From the NCBI GenBank assembly GCA_044224905.1, contig JBGAJN010000004.1:1-64000 (forward strand): a stretch of 64,000 nucleotides of DNA, written 5' to 3'. The DNA comes from JBGAJN01 sp044224905 (GTDB lineage: Bacteria > Verrucomicrobiota > Verrucomicrobiia > Limisphaerales > JBGAJN01). This document shows, piece after piece, positions 9,137 to 18,174 of the stretch (position 1 is the first letter of the stretch; the number at the start of each line of letters is the position of its first letter). The notes under the pieces were generated by a model. It saw only the letters and a list, made by a program, of their open reading frames with translations. It had not been told where the DNA came from and made no database searches. The position numbers and the translations under genes are program-made.

Positions 9137-9783
9137 TCGATGCAGTAGCCAAGCCCGCGGCGCGTGCTGATGAATTCGTGTCCGAGTTTCTTACGGACAT
9201 TGGAAACGTGAACGTCGAGCAGGTTGGAAAGGCTGTCGTCGTTTTCGTCGAAGAGGTGATCGTAGAGTTGCTCGCGTGTCACCACGCGACCGCGGTGCTG
9301 GGCGAGATATTCGATCAAAGCAATCTCGCGTGCGGTCAATACGACGGGCGCGCCGCGCTGCGTCACCGTGTGTCCGGCGAGATCCACGGTTACATCGCCG
9401 AGTTTCAGCGTGGTCGTGGCATTGCCCGTGGTGCGGCGGATCAAGGCGCGAATGCGCGCGAGCAGTTCAGGAAGTTCGTAAGGTTTCGCCAAATAGTCAT
9501 CCGCGCCGCTGTCGAGGCCGCGCACGCGATCGGTCGTGCGGTTGCGCGCCGTCAGCATCAGCACGGGAGTCTTCTTCCGCACGCGCAGCCGTTCCAAAAG
9601 CTGGAAGCCGTTCATTCCTGGAAGCATCACGTCGAGCACGATGGCGTCGTAATCGGAGTGCAGCGCTTTAGTGAGGCCGTCTTCTCCGTCGGGCGCTTCA
9701 TCGACGGCGTAGCCGTCCTCGCGCAGCGCCTCGGCGAGGCTGCTGAGCAGGTCTGGTTCGTCTTCGATGACAAGCAGGCGCAT
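9133..9783 (-). CDS. OmpR/PhoB-family response regulator
   Basis: The 216-residue protein consists of a receiver domain (1-115) and a winged-helix Trans_reg_C domain (about 125-216). The receiver has the acidic pair in VIEDEP, the phospho-accepting Asp at residue 51 in IVLDVMLPG, and the conserved Lys in YLAKPYELPEL. The DNA-binding part carries LTAREIALIEYLAQHRGRVV and the C-terminal RGLGYCIE wing. It is cognate to the histidine kinase encoded immediately downstream (4-bp overlap). It is divergent from the sulfatase operon, with about 240 bp between them. Confidence 0.94.
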   Translation of the reverse strand: MRLLVIEDEPDLLSSLAEALREDGYAVDEAPDGEDGLTKALHSDYDAIVLDVMLPGMNGFQLLERLRVRKKTPVLMLTARNRTTDRVRGLDSGADDYLAKPYELPELLARIRALIRRTTGNATTTLKLGDVTVDLAGHTVTQRGAPVVLTAREIALIEYLAQHRGRVVTREQLYDHLFDENDDSLSNLLDVHVSNVRKKLGHEFISTRRGLGYCIE

Positions 9784-10022
9784 GCGACGTGCGCAGCATA
9801 GTGACCCGGTTACCTGAAGGCCAGATGAAGCGACTTGGCTCCGCCTCGGTAAAGGCTCGGCAGGGAAACTTTTGAGCGGAAGTCGGCGATATCGGTCGTT
9901 ATTTCGCCTGCAATAGCGGGACTTTCACCTCGAACGCCGCGCGGGGTCGCTTGAAGATAAATTCTAGTAACCAATCGCCAAGTAACCGACTCTGAATCTA
10001 CTCTGTGCCCAATCCAAAGTTA

Positions 10023-11801
10023 ATGAAATCTCTACTCGCTATTACCCTCGTTTCGTTCGCCGTTCTGCCTTTTGCATTCTCGGCGGATACGCGTCCGAAC
10101 GTCCTCTTCATTGCTGTCGATGACATGCGGCCGGAGCTCGGTTGCTACGGGAACAAGATCATCAAGTCGCCGAACATCGATCGCCTTGCCGCGCGCGGCA
10201 CGGTGTTCAATCACGCCTACGTCTCACAGGCCGTGTGCAGTCCGTCGCGCACGGCGATGATGACGGGCCTTCGCCCGGACACCACGAAAGTGTGGGACCT
10301 TGAAACGCACTTCCGCGTAGCGCAGCCTGACTGCATCACGTTGCCGCAGCATTTCAAAATGAACGGCTATTGGTGCTCGGCGTTGAGCAAGATTTACCAC
10401 GCGGGCTTCGAAGACGGCCGCTCCTGGAACGAGCCGCACTGGTATCCGAAGGGACGCTCCGTGGATACGGATCCTGTGGATTGGACGAAGCAAATCGTCA
10501 CAAAGCACGATGTTAACGTGCAGGAGCATGTTGAGAAATCGAAGCCCGACCCAGCGGATAACGACAAGCCAACCAAAACAGCCAACGGCAAGGGTGGTAA
10601 AAGGGGTCCTGCATTTGAGGTGAGCCCGAAACAGGATGACGAACTGCCCGACGGTGCGACCGCTGCCGAAGCGGTGAAGCGTTTGCACGCGTTGAAGCAG
10701 AAAGGGCAGCCGTTCTTTTTCGCCGTCGGATTTTTGAAGCCGCACCTGCCATTCGTTGCACCGAAGAAATATTGGGACCTTTACGACCCGAACAAGATTC
10801 CGCTCCCGGTGATTGATCATTTGCCGTCCGGAGCGCCGGAGTTTGCCGGCCACAACAACAGTGAGTTGCATAATTACCCCGGCGTGCCGAAGGAGAATCC
10901 AATTCCCGCCGACTTCGCGAAGTCGCTCCGGCACGGCTACTACGCCTGCATCAGTTACACCGACGCCCAGATCGGCCGCGTCCTCGACGCCCTCGAAAAG
11001 GAAGGCCTTGCTGATAATACAATCATCGTGCTTTGGGGCGATCACGGCTGGCAGCTCGGCGACCACGGACTCTGGCATAAGCACACGAACTTCGAACTCG
11101 CGACGCGCGCGCCGTTGCTCATCAGCTTGCCGAAGCAAAAGACCGCCGGGCGAAAGTGCGATGCGCCCGTGGAATTCGTGGACGTTTATCCGACGCTCGC
11201 CGACTTGTGCGGCCTCCCGAAACCGGCGGGCCTCCCGGGCAGCAGCTTGAAGCCGTTCATCGAGAATCCCGCGGCGCCAATGGCAAAAGTTGCGATTAGC
11301 CAGTATCCACGCAGTGCGGGCAAGGCTGGCGGCAACGTCATGGGCTACAGCATCCGTGACGAACGTTGGCGCGCGACCTTCTGGCGCGAGCGCGCCGGTT
11401 CCAAAATTGTCGCAACCGAACTCTACGACGAGAAGAACGATCCTGCCGAGTCCGTGAGCCTGCACGACCGGCCTGAGAACAAGGCGATCATCGAGGCGTT
11501 GTCGAAATTTCTGCCGCCCGTTGGCTCGTCCGCGAATCCCGAAGGCAAGAAGCCCAAGGGCAGCGGCAAGCCGAAGGCTTCGGCAAAGAAAACATCCGCG
11601 CCAGCGGACGAGGATCGCGGCACGCGCTACGACCGGCTCTATCCCGGCAAGGCGAAGCTCACACTCGACGAATACCTCGCGAAGCAATCCGACAAGGATG
11701 CCGCAAAGGAACGCTTCACGAAATTTGACGTGGACAAGGACGGTTTCGTTTCGCGCCAGGAGTTCATTACCGGCGGCGGCAAGAATCCGAACGCGAAGTG
11801 A
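10023..11801 (+). CDS. Secreted S1 sulfatase, iduronate-2-sulfatase-like, with C-terminal EF-hand
   Basis: The 592-residue protein starts at ATG 10023; a GTG six codons upstream is possible. A signal peptide ends near residue 20 (FAFSA). The S1 formylglycine motif CSPSR has its Cys at residue 72, and the metal-binding N-terminal VLFIAVDDMRPELG is typical of iduronate-2-sulfatase-like enzymes (DDMRPELGCYG...SPNIDRLAARG). The second signature is LWGDHGWQLGDHGLWHKHTNFE. After the catalytic domain a Lys/Pro/Ala-rich linker (about 500-545) leads to an EF-hand pair: a degenerate first loop and an intact DVDKDGFVSRQE loop. It needs an FGE or anSME maturase, which is not in this window. It is first in a coupled gene cluster running to 19146. 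Confidence 0.92.
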   Translation: MKSLLAITLVSFAVLPFAFSADTRPNVLFIAVDDMRPELGCYGNKIIKSPNIDRLAARGTVFNHAYVSQAVCSPSRTAMMTGLRPDTTKVWDLETHFRVAQPDCITLPQHFKMNGYWCSALSKIYHAGFEDGRSWNEPHWYPKGRSVDTDPVDWTKQIVTKHDVNVQEHVEKSKPDPADNDKPTKTANGKGGKRGPAFEVSPKQDDELPDGATAAEAVKRLHALKQKGQPFFFAVGFLKPHLPFVAPKKYWDLYDPNKIPLPVIDHLPSGAPEFAGHNNSELHNYPGVPKENPIPADFAKSLRHGYYACISYTDAQIGRVLDALEKEGLADNTIIVLWGDHGWQLGDHGLWHKHTNFELATRAPLLISLPKQKTAGRKCDAPVEFVDVYPTLADLCGLPKPAGLPGSSLKPFIENPAAPMAKVAISQYPRSAGKAGGNVMGYSIRDERWRATFWRERAGSKIVATELYDEKNDPAESVSLHDRPENKAIIEALSKFLPPVGSSANPEGKKPKGSGKPKASAKKTSAPADEDRGTRYDRLYPGKAKLTLDEYLAKQSDKDAAKERFTKFDVDKDGFVSRQEFITGGGKNPNAK

Positions 11802-12424
11802 AAGTGCGCCGCTTTCTCGCGCCTGCCGTCCTGTTCGCATCGCTCGTTGCTTTGCGGGCAGCTGAAGCGCAGCTCGAGATTCTTGTGCCCGTGCGCGTTC
11901 ACCTGATGCAATCGACCTCGCAGCCGAAAATGCACACGACGCTGACCGAGGCGGACGTGCAACGCATTTTCGGGAAGGTGAACCGCATCTGGTCGCAGGC
12001 GGGCATCCGCTTCGTGGTCGAGTCAGCGAGCAAGACTCAGGCAGTGGACGCCCCCGTTGACGCGAGGTTCCCTACGCAACACGACCGCGTGAAGGCCGCC
12101 ATCCCACGGGACATTCTTGGTTCGAATCACCTGACCGTCTGCTATGTGAAGGACATTGAGCCGAACGGTTTTCACTACGGCGAGCCGTCCGTGGTGAAGG
12201 ACACCGCGAAGCTCACTGAGTTTCCCGGCGGCGTTGACGAGCCGATCCCGCGCGTCACGTCGCACGAGCTCGGTCATGCGCTTGGACTCAAGCATCGTCA
12301 GGACACCACGAATCTCATGGCCTCGAAGACTACGGGCTTTTCGTTGAACGAGGCGAAGATTCAGCGCGCTCGCAACCGCGCGGCCAGCTTGGCAAAATCT
12401 AAACCAGAGAAAGCCGACAAATGA
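11798..12424 (+). CDS. Secreted matrixin-like zinc metalloprotease
   Basis: This 208-residue protein begins at a GTG overlapping the sulfatase stop (GTGA) and has a signal peptide (about 1-24). It carries the metzincin zinc site HELGHALGLKH (His 156, 160 and 166, catalytic Glu 157) and a Met-turn NLMAS near 172-176, both as in matrixins. The N-terminal region (VPVRVHLMQST, VNRIWSQAGIRF) resembles small secreted reprolysin/matrixin-like proteases. Coupling at both ends (GTGA upstream, ATGA downstream) ties it to a sulfatase and an esterase. A protease inside a glycan cluster suggests that the substrate is a glycoprotein or proteoglycan, or that it processes partner enzymes; this is inference. 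Confidence 0.82.
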   Translation: MKVRRFLAPAVLFASLVALRAAEAQLEILVPVRVHLMQSTSQPKMHTTLTEADVQRIFGKVNRIWSQAGIRFVVESASKTQAVDAPVDARFPTQHDRVKAAIPRDILGSNHLTVCYVKDIEPNGFHYGEPSVVKDTAKLTEFPGGVDEPIPRVTSHELGHALGLKHRQDTTNLMASKTTGFSLNEAKIQRARNRAASLAKSKPEKADK

Positions 12425-13281
12425 AAATAACCCTGACTCGATTCGCCGTCGCGCTTTGCTGCGGTCTGTTCGTTCCTACGTTGTCCGCCGCCATGCCGGA
12501 CGTTCATCGCGATCTTTTTTACACCGACGCGAAGGACAAGCAGCAGTCGCTTGATGTTTATGCGCCGCCCGACGGTAAGAATCATCCGATTGTCGTGTGG
12601 ATCCACGGCGGTGGCTGGACAAAAGGAGATAAGGCCGGCATGCAGAAAAAACCGCAGGCGTTTGCGAACAAGGGTTACGTGCTTGTCTCGATCAACTACC
12701 GCTTCATCCCCGCAGTCACGTTGAAAGACATGATGGGCGATGTCGCGAAGGCGATCCGCTGGGTGCATGACCATGCGCGTGATTATCGTGGCAATCCTGA
12801 CTCCATCGTCGTCATGGGCCACTCCGCCGGCGCGCACCTTGCCGCGTTGATCTGCACGGATGATCGCTATCTCACGGCCGAGGGCATGTCGTTCAAGAGC
12901 TTGAAGGGCTGCGTGCCCGTTGACGTATCCGTCTACGATTTGCCGAAGCGATTGCGGGAAGGCGGCAGCGTCCCGCCGGCGACCTATACTGCCATCTTCG
13001 GCCAGACCGAGGCGGAGCACCGTGAATTTTCGCCGGTGACGCATATCGCGAAGGACAAGCACATCCCGTCGTTCCTCATCCTCCACGTCGCCTCGCGCGA
13101 CGATACGAAAGCGCAGTCGGACTGGCTGGCCGCGAAGCTGAAGGACGCCGGAGTCGCCGCGAGCGTGGTCGCCGGCGAGGGAAAAACGCACGGCACGATC
13201 AACACCGATCTTGGCGGCGTGGACGATCCGCCAACTCTTGAGGTGTGGAAGTTCCTGCAACATGTCGCGCAGCAGCCGTGA
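12421..13281 (+). CDS. Secreted alpha/beta-hydrolase esterase (BD-FAE/HSL-like)
   Basis: The 286-residue protein starts with a signal peptide (to about residue 24). It has the oxyanion-hole motif VVWIHGGGW (HGGG at 62-65), the nucleophile elbow GHSAG with Ser 135, and a probable catalytic His in GKTHGTIN near 262. This is the pattern of the bacterial feruloyl/acetyl esterase-like group that deacylates polysaccharides. Its ATG overlaps the stop of the metalloprotease gene (ATGA), so expression is coupled. It probably removes acyl groups from the glycan attacked by the neighbouring enzymes. Confidence 0.85.
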   Translation: MKITLTRFAVALCCGLFVPTLSAAMPDVHRDLFYTDAKDKQQSLDVYAPPDGKNHPIVVWIHGGGWTKGDKAGMQKKPQAFANKGYVLVSINYRFIPAVTLKDMMGDVAKAIRWVHDHARDYRGNPDSIVVMGHSAGAHLAALICTDDRYLTAEGMSFKSLKGCVPVDVSVYDLPKRLREGGSVPPATYTAIFGQTEAEHREFSPVTHIAKDKHIPSFLILHVASRDDTKAQSDWLAAKLKDAGVAASVVAGEGKTHGTINTDLGGVDDPPTLEVWKFLQHVAQQP

Positions 13282-13392
13282 AGACGTCTCTCTTTGAATG
13301 GTTGCTCACGGTGCGTAATGGAACGTCTCCGAAGATTCGATCCCAGCCGGCTAGTCAATCCATACGCTGCCCGCGACCGACGCGATGACCGC

Positions 13393-14985
13393 ATGAAAAT
13401 CACCAACAAACTTTGGCGCCAGCTCGTTGCGGGTGGGCTCACGCTGGTGGCCCTGTCAACGGTTCACGCTGTTGAGTTGTTCGACGAGACCATGGCAACG
13501 ACGATCTTCGCGTTCGATCAAGTTTCGATCCCCTATTCGCAGAACTTGCGACTCGAGATGCGCTCGCCAGTGAGGCATTCCGCCAATCCCGTCGTGCCGC
13601 GCGGTCGGCCGGGCACACCTGACGCCTCCGGCGTGCAGTTCTACGGCTCGGTGATTCGCGAGAACGGCAAGTTCCGCATGTGGTATGTCGCCTACGACGA
13701 TGACGCGGCGAACAAGGTTGCTGCTTCACGCTGGCGCGCGGCCTATGCCGAGAGCAATGACGGCGTGCATTGGGTGAAGCCCGACCTTGGGCTGGTCACG
13801 TATCGCGGGAACAAGCACAACAACCTCATCCTCACCGATCCCGCGCCGCTGGGGTTCGTAAACTTGAAGGTGCTGCTCGATCCCGCCGATCCGAATCCCG
13901 AGCGTCGCTATAAGATCTCCACGCACGTTTACTTTCACCACAACACCCGCCTCGGAACGCTGGCGCCGTTCGCGAGCGCGGATGGCTTGCACTGGAAGCT
14001 GCTCACCGATGCGAAGTCGCAGAAGGCGGAGTTGAAGGAGAAAGATCTCGTGCTGCCGGCGGTTCACTTCGAGGCGAGTGGCGGTTTGTATCAGTGGGAT
14101 GGGATGTTTTACGCGTGCGGCCAGAACGCGCTCAATGCCACGCGTCCCTATCACGGTCGCGTCGTGCGGATGTATCGCTCGGCGGATTTTGTCCACTGGT
14201 CGCCGACGAGTAATCTTGGCTTCGTGCGCACGCCCCAGCACACCTTGCTCGGCGCCGGCCGCAGTCTCGAAGGCGAGCAATGTCACGAGGCCATCAGCGT
14301 GTGGAACCGTCGCAACGTGTTGCTCGGTCTCTTCGGTCAATGGCACGGCGCCAAAGAATGGAAGGACATCACGGTCGATCTCGGCTTCGTGGTCAGCAAC
14401 GACGGCCTCAACTTCCGCGAACCCGCGCACGAATGGACGTTCCTGAAGCGCGGCGACGACGGCGCGTGGGACGAAGGCGGTGTCTTGCAAGGGCAGGGCT
14501 TCGAGAATGTCGGCGAGCAGACGTTCGTTTACTACGGCGCGTGGGATCCGCGGCAACGCGGCGCGCCGCGCGGCGGGGTCGGCATCGCCACGGTGCCGCG
14601 CGATCGCTTCGGTGATCTGGTAGTCGAGCTTGCTGGCAAAGGTCCGGGCAACTATCAACTGCCCGTCATCACCAGCGAGTTCGTCACTGCCGCGATGCCC
14701 GTGAAAGCCGGCGCGCCGCACCGTCTCTTCGTGAATGCCGACGGCCTCGGTGCCGACGCCGGGTTGAAGATTGAATTGTTGACCGACAAAGAGACGCCGC
14801 TGCCCGGCTATTCCGGAAAGGACGCAGCGATCATTCGCCAAAGCGGGTTCCAGACGCCAATTACCTGGAGCGGAAAGACCGAAGCCCGAGACTTGCCGGA
14901 GCGCATCCGTGTTCACGTCATCTTCGAGGGCAAGCGCAACACCGATATCCGCTTCAGCGCGCTGTATCTGCAAACCGTTGACTGA
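13393..14985 (+). CDS. Secreted five-bladed beta-propeller glycosidase-like protein (GH43/GH32-like)
   Basis: The 530-residue protein starts at ATG 13393, giving a clean signal peptide (MKITNKLWRQLVAGGLTLVALSTVHA is residues 1-26, split by a basic N-region); an upstream open extension lacks one. The body has repeated propeller-blade strands such as ENGKFRMWYVAYDDD, AAYAESNDGVHWVKPDLGLV, YKISTHVYFHH and SADGLHWKLL, typical of GH43/GH32-like proteins in planctomycete and verrucomicrobial secretomes. The C-terminal 130 residues form a beta-sandwich module. Catalytic acids cannot be assigned confidently. The gene stands 112 bp after the esterase and 9 bp before an unknown secreted protein. Confidence 0.68.
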   Translation: MKITNKLWRQLVAGGLTLVALSTVHAVELFDETMATTIFAFDQVSIPYSQNLRLEMRSPVRHSANPVVPRGRPGTPDASGVQFYGSVIRENGKFRMWYVAYDDDAANKVAASRWRAAYAESNDGVHWVKPDLGLVTYRGNKHNNLILTDPAPLGFVNLKVLLDPADPNPERRYKISTHVYFHHNTRLGTLAPFASADGLHWKLLTDAKSQKAELKEKDLVLPAVHFEASGGLYQWDGMFYACGQNALNATRPYHGRVVRMYRSADFVHWSPTSNLGFVRTPQHTLLGAGRSLEGEQCHEAISVWNRRNVLLGLFGQWHGAKEWKDITVDLGFVVSNDGLNFREPAHEWTFLKRGDDGAWDEGGVLQGQGFENVGEQTFVYYGAWDPRQRGAPRGGVGIATVPRDRFGDLVVELAGKGPGNYQLPVITSEFVTAAMPVKAGAPHRLFVNADGLGADAGLKIELLTDKETPLPGYSGKDAAIIRQSGFQTPITWSGKTEARDLPERIRVHVIFEGKRNTDIRFSALYLQTVD

Positions 14986-14994
14986 ACTCGCACG

Positions 14995-16413
14995 ATGAAG
15001 TTTGGATTAGCTCTCTTCACTACTTTCTTGATTGTTGCGGCCGCGCCGCTCCGCGGTGCGGAGGCGAAAGACTGGCCGCGAGAGCGCCTGGTCGGCTTCG
15101 CGCATGAGCTGGCGGATTTCGTTTTCCAAAATCACGTCGTCACCGATCCGCAGCACAAGACCTTTGGGATGACCTACGAGTTCTGGAAGGACGGGAAGAA
15201 GATTCAGGAGTTCGGGCTCGATGCGATGCACGATGGCTCGTGGTTCATGAGCGCATTGGTCACGATGCAGCGCGCCGATCCCGCGGGCGACTGGCTGGCG
15301 CGGGCGCAAAAATATCAGGTGCCGTTTTACGCGAACATGCTGAGGAACTCGGATCGGCTGTTTCCCGCCATGCAGCCAACTACCGAGGACAAGAAACCCT
15401 TCGCGAAACCAGTCAAAGGTTGGGCGCCGCGCGGCTGGGATGACGGGCTTGGAGTTTCGAAGAACGGGCTCAAACCGTTCACGGATTCTTATTTCACCGG
15501 CTCGCATCATCTCGCTCAGGATCTCGCAGACTCGTTGCTTAACGTCTGGATGACTACGAAAGATCCGCAGGTGGCCGAAGCGCTCGCGGCGCTGCGCACT
15601 TACAAACGGGACAGCTACGGACCGATCCAAGGCATCGAAGTCGGCGCCGCCGTCGCGCTCGGTGAGCCGTCCGTTTTCGAGAAGTTCAAACTCCCGACGT
15701 TCTCGGCTGAATCCCTCAATCCGTACTACACCGGCATTTTCCAAAAGAAGAAACACAGCATCCCCGCCTACGACGATGCGCTCGCGTGGCAATATCGTCA
15801 GGCGACGGCGCGCGGCGAAGTGACACCGGAGTTCGCTTGGCACGCAGCGGCCCGCGTTTTCGCGGTGGTGAAGGCGATGGAGCTCTACTGTGACACACGG
15901 CCATGGCGTGACGGCGAGTTCTTCTTCGACATTGCCCGGCAGCCGGCTTTCGTCGACGGCAAGCTCGACCAAACCGCAGCGACTTCGAAACACATCTGGG
16001 GCGCTCGCGGTGTGCAGATCGCATGGATCGGCGCCGCGGTTCTGCCAACAATCAAGGCGCACTCGGAACTCTGGGCGAAAATCGCGCCCAAGGAACTTGC
16101 CAGCGAAAATGTTCCGGCGCGACTGGAGAAGCTCGCGCTCGGGACGGTGGATTACTGGCACGACGTTTGGAAAAAGATAGGCGTGATCCCGAGCGGTTGG
16201 CATCGCGACAATGTGAAGGCGGGCGCGTGGACGCTGAGCGACGCCGGCAATTACGCGCATCTGCTCCACTGCATCGCCTTTATTCTCATGGACCGCGATG
16301 GCAAGGCGGAGTGGCAGATCATCCGCGCCCAGTCGCCCGCCCGACCGCTCTCCGCCGAACCTCTGCCCGCCAGCGTCCTCCAGGCGCAAGGCTTGAATCC
16401 TCAGTTGAACTAA
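14995..16413 (+). CDS. Secreted protein of unknown family within the glycan cluster
   Basis: The 472-residue product has a signal peptide (about 1-22). The rest is rich in Trp, Tyr and amphipathic helices (for example EFAWHAAARVFAVVKAMELY and SKHIWGARGVQIAWIGAAVLPTIKAHSELWAKI), which suggests an all-helical, possibly alpha/alpha-toroid fold like many polysaccharide lyases and unsaturated glycuronyl hydrolases. I do not recognise a family motif. It lies 9 bp after the propeller protein and 27 bp before a sulfatase, clearly in the same operon. It could be an undescribed lyase or glycosidase; this is inference from context and helical content only. Confidence 0.75.
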   Translation: MKFGLALFTTFLIVAAAPLRGAEAKDWPRERLVGFAHELADFVFQNHVVTDPQHKTFGMTYEFWKDGKKIQEFGLDAMHDGSWFMSALVTMQRADPAGDWLARAQKYQVPFYANMLRNSDRLFPAMQPTTEDKKPFAKPVKGWAPRGWDDGLGVSKNGLKPFTDSYFTGSHHLAQDLADSLLNVWMTTKDPQVAEALAALRTYKRDSYGPIQGIEVGAAVALGEPSVFEKFKLPTFSAESLNPYYTGIFQKKKHSIPAYDDALAWQYRQATARGEVTPEFAWHAAARVFAVVKAMELYCDTRPWRDGEFFFDIARQPAFVDGKLDQTAATSKHIWGARGVQIAWIGAAVLPTIKAHSELWAKIAPKELASENVPARLEKLALGTVDYWHDVWKKIGVIPSGWHRDNVKAGAWTLSDAGNYAHLLHCIAFILMDRDGKAEWQIIRAQSPARPLSAEPLPASVLQAQGLNPQLN

Positions 16414-16440
16414 CCCAACGTGCGACGTCGTTCCCGTTTT

Positions 16441-18129
16441 ATGCGCCGATTCCTCACGATCGTTTCGATCTTATTTGCGTCCGCCGCAACCTCGTTTGCT
16501 GCGCAGTCCACGAAGCCCAACATCGTCTTTATCCTAGCTGATGATCTTGGCTTCGCTGAAATCGGCGCCAATGGTTCCGATCGCTACCAGACGCCGAGCA
16601 TTGATTCGCTCGCCAGGACCGGCATTCGCTTCAACCACTTTTACACCGCGCCGCTGTGCGGGCCGTCGCGCGCGCTGATACTGCTTGGCCGCTATGCGTT
16701 TCGCACCGGCGCAGTCACGCAGGATGCTTGCGCCAACATCCTGCGCACGGGCGAAAAGGCTGAAGTCATGATTCCCACGGTTCTCAAGAAAGCTGGCTAC
16801 ACCAGCGCGATGATCGGCAAGTGGGGCCAGCTCCTGCCTTCGGGCGATGCGGCGCAATGGGGCTTCGACCACATGATGAGTTTCAAGGCCAGCGGTGTTT
16901 ATTGGAACAAGGCTGCCGCCGCGAGCTGGGTCAAAAGGTATGGGCTTGCCGGTGACAAGGGCGGTGACGACGGCGTTCGCGCCAACCCCGGTCCCTACAA
17001 CATCGACGCGAAAAAGTTGATGATGGCGGACCACGAATACATGCCCGACTTGATGCACAAGGACGCGATGGCGTTCATCAACGAGAACAAGGATCGGCCG
17101 TTCTTCCTCTACTACTCGATGTCCCACGTGCATTCGCAAATCCTGCCCACACCCGACAGTTTGCCGCCTTCCCCCGGCCTCGATGCCGCCGCACGCTACG
17201 CGCAGGTTTACAACGACAACGTCACTTACATGGACAAGCTCGTCGGCAAACTCCTCGCCGAATTGGACCGCCTCAAACTGCGCGACAACACCGTGATCTT
17301 CTTCATGGGCGACAACGGCACCGCCAAGGCGAACGCCGATCGGGCGACCATCAATGGCCGTCGTCTCGTCGGACAAAAGGGCGGCATGGAAGAAGGCGGC
17401 GGGCTGGTTCCTTTGATCATCAGTTGGCGCGGCGTCACGCCTGCAGGCCGACTGAGTGAAAACTTCACCGACGCCTCCGACCTGCTTCCCACCTTTGCGG
17501 AAATTGCCGGCGCGCCTCTTCCCGAAAACCGGATCATCGACGGCAAGAGCCTGTTCCCCCAAATCAAAGGTGAAACCAAATCGCCGCGCACGTGGGCTTT
17601 CACTCAACTCGGAGAAAACTTTCACGTGCGCGAAGCGGGTTGGAAGCTCAACCAGTCTGGGCAACTCTTCGACATGAAAAACGCGCCCTTCGAGGAGATT
17701 CCGGTGGCTGCTGATTCCAAGGACGCCAATGCTGTCGCTGCCCGCCAGCGTCTCAGCCAGGTCCTCGCAGAACTCAATCCCGGAGCAGGTTTCAAAGGCG
17801 AAGGCAGCGGTCGCGGTGACAAGACCAAGAAGGTGAAAAAGAAAACGGCCGCCGAGCCTGCGCCCGCACCGGCCAGAGCAACCCCGTCGACAACACCGCC
17901 CGCCACTTCCGCTCCCGCGCTGGATCCAGCTGCCGCCGAGCGTGCGGCGAAGTTCGACCGCCTCGATGTGGGAAAGACCGGCAAGCTTACCAAAGACTAT
18001 TACATCACCCATCAGTCAGATGCCGCCGCCGCCGCGGAACGGTTTGATCGGATGGACGTCAACAAAGACGGCTTCGTCACCCGCGAGGAATACATCATCA
18101 ACGGCGGGAAGAAACCGAAGGCGAAGTAG
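16441..18129 (+). CDS. Secreted S1 sulfatase with C-terminal EF-hand pair
   Basis: The 562-residue protein starts at ATG 16441; an in-frame GTG seven codons upstream is less likely. A signal peptide ends near residue 20. The sulfatase N-terminal metal motif NIVFILADDLGFAE is followed by CGPSR (formylglycine Cys at residue 73). Later motifs are IGKWG and FFMGDNGTAKAN. After the catalytic domain comes a long Lys/Ala/Pro/Thr linker. The tail then has two EF-hand-like segments: DRLDVGKTGKLTKDYY (degenerate) and DRMDVNKDGFVTREEY (intact). The tail ends GGKKPKAK, almost the same as the other sulfatase tail at 11801. It probably removes sulfate esters from an exogenous glycan. Confidence 0.92.
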   Translation: MRRFLTIVSILFASAATSFAAQSTKPNIVFILADDLGFAEIGANGSDRYQTPSIDSLARTGIRFNHFYTAPLCGPSRALILLGRYAFRTGAVTQDACANILRTGEKAEVMIPTVLKKAGYTSAMIGKWGQLLPSGDAAQWGFDHMMSFKASGVYWNKAAAASWVKRYGLAGDKGGDDGVRANPGPYNIDAKKLMMADHEYMPDLMHKDAMAFINENKDRPFFLYYSMSHVHSQILPTPDSLPPSPGLDAAARYAQVYNDNVTYMDKLVGKLLAELDRLKLRDNTVIFFMGDNGTAKANADRATINGRRLVGQKGGMEEGGGLVPLIISWRGVTPAGRLSENFTDASDLLPTFAEIAGAPLPENRIIDGKSLFPQIKGETKSPRTWAFTQLGENFHVREAGWKLNQSGQLFDMKNAPFEEIPVAADSKDANAVAARQRLSQVLAELNPGAGFKGEGSGRGDKTKKVKKKTAAEPAPAPARATPSTTPPATSAPALDPAAAERAAKFDRLDVGKTGKLTKDYYITHQSDAAAAAERFDRMDVNKDGFVTREEYIINGGKKPKAK

Positions 18130-18174
18130 GCTTGCCAGCCGGATTAAGGTCGTTCAGAGCGCGAGCGCATTTTC

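Noticed and set aside
10224..18012. Long minus-strand open frames at 10224-11840, 13726-14973, 15007-16389 and 16534-18012.
   Set aside because: They lie exactly antisense to recognisable secreted enzymes, show Arg/Val/Ala/Gly-rich nonsense composition without motifs, and are explained by high GC content at third codon positions.
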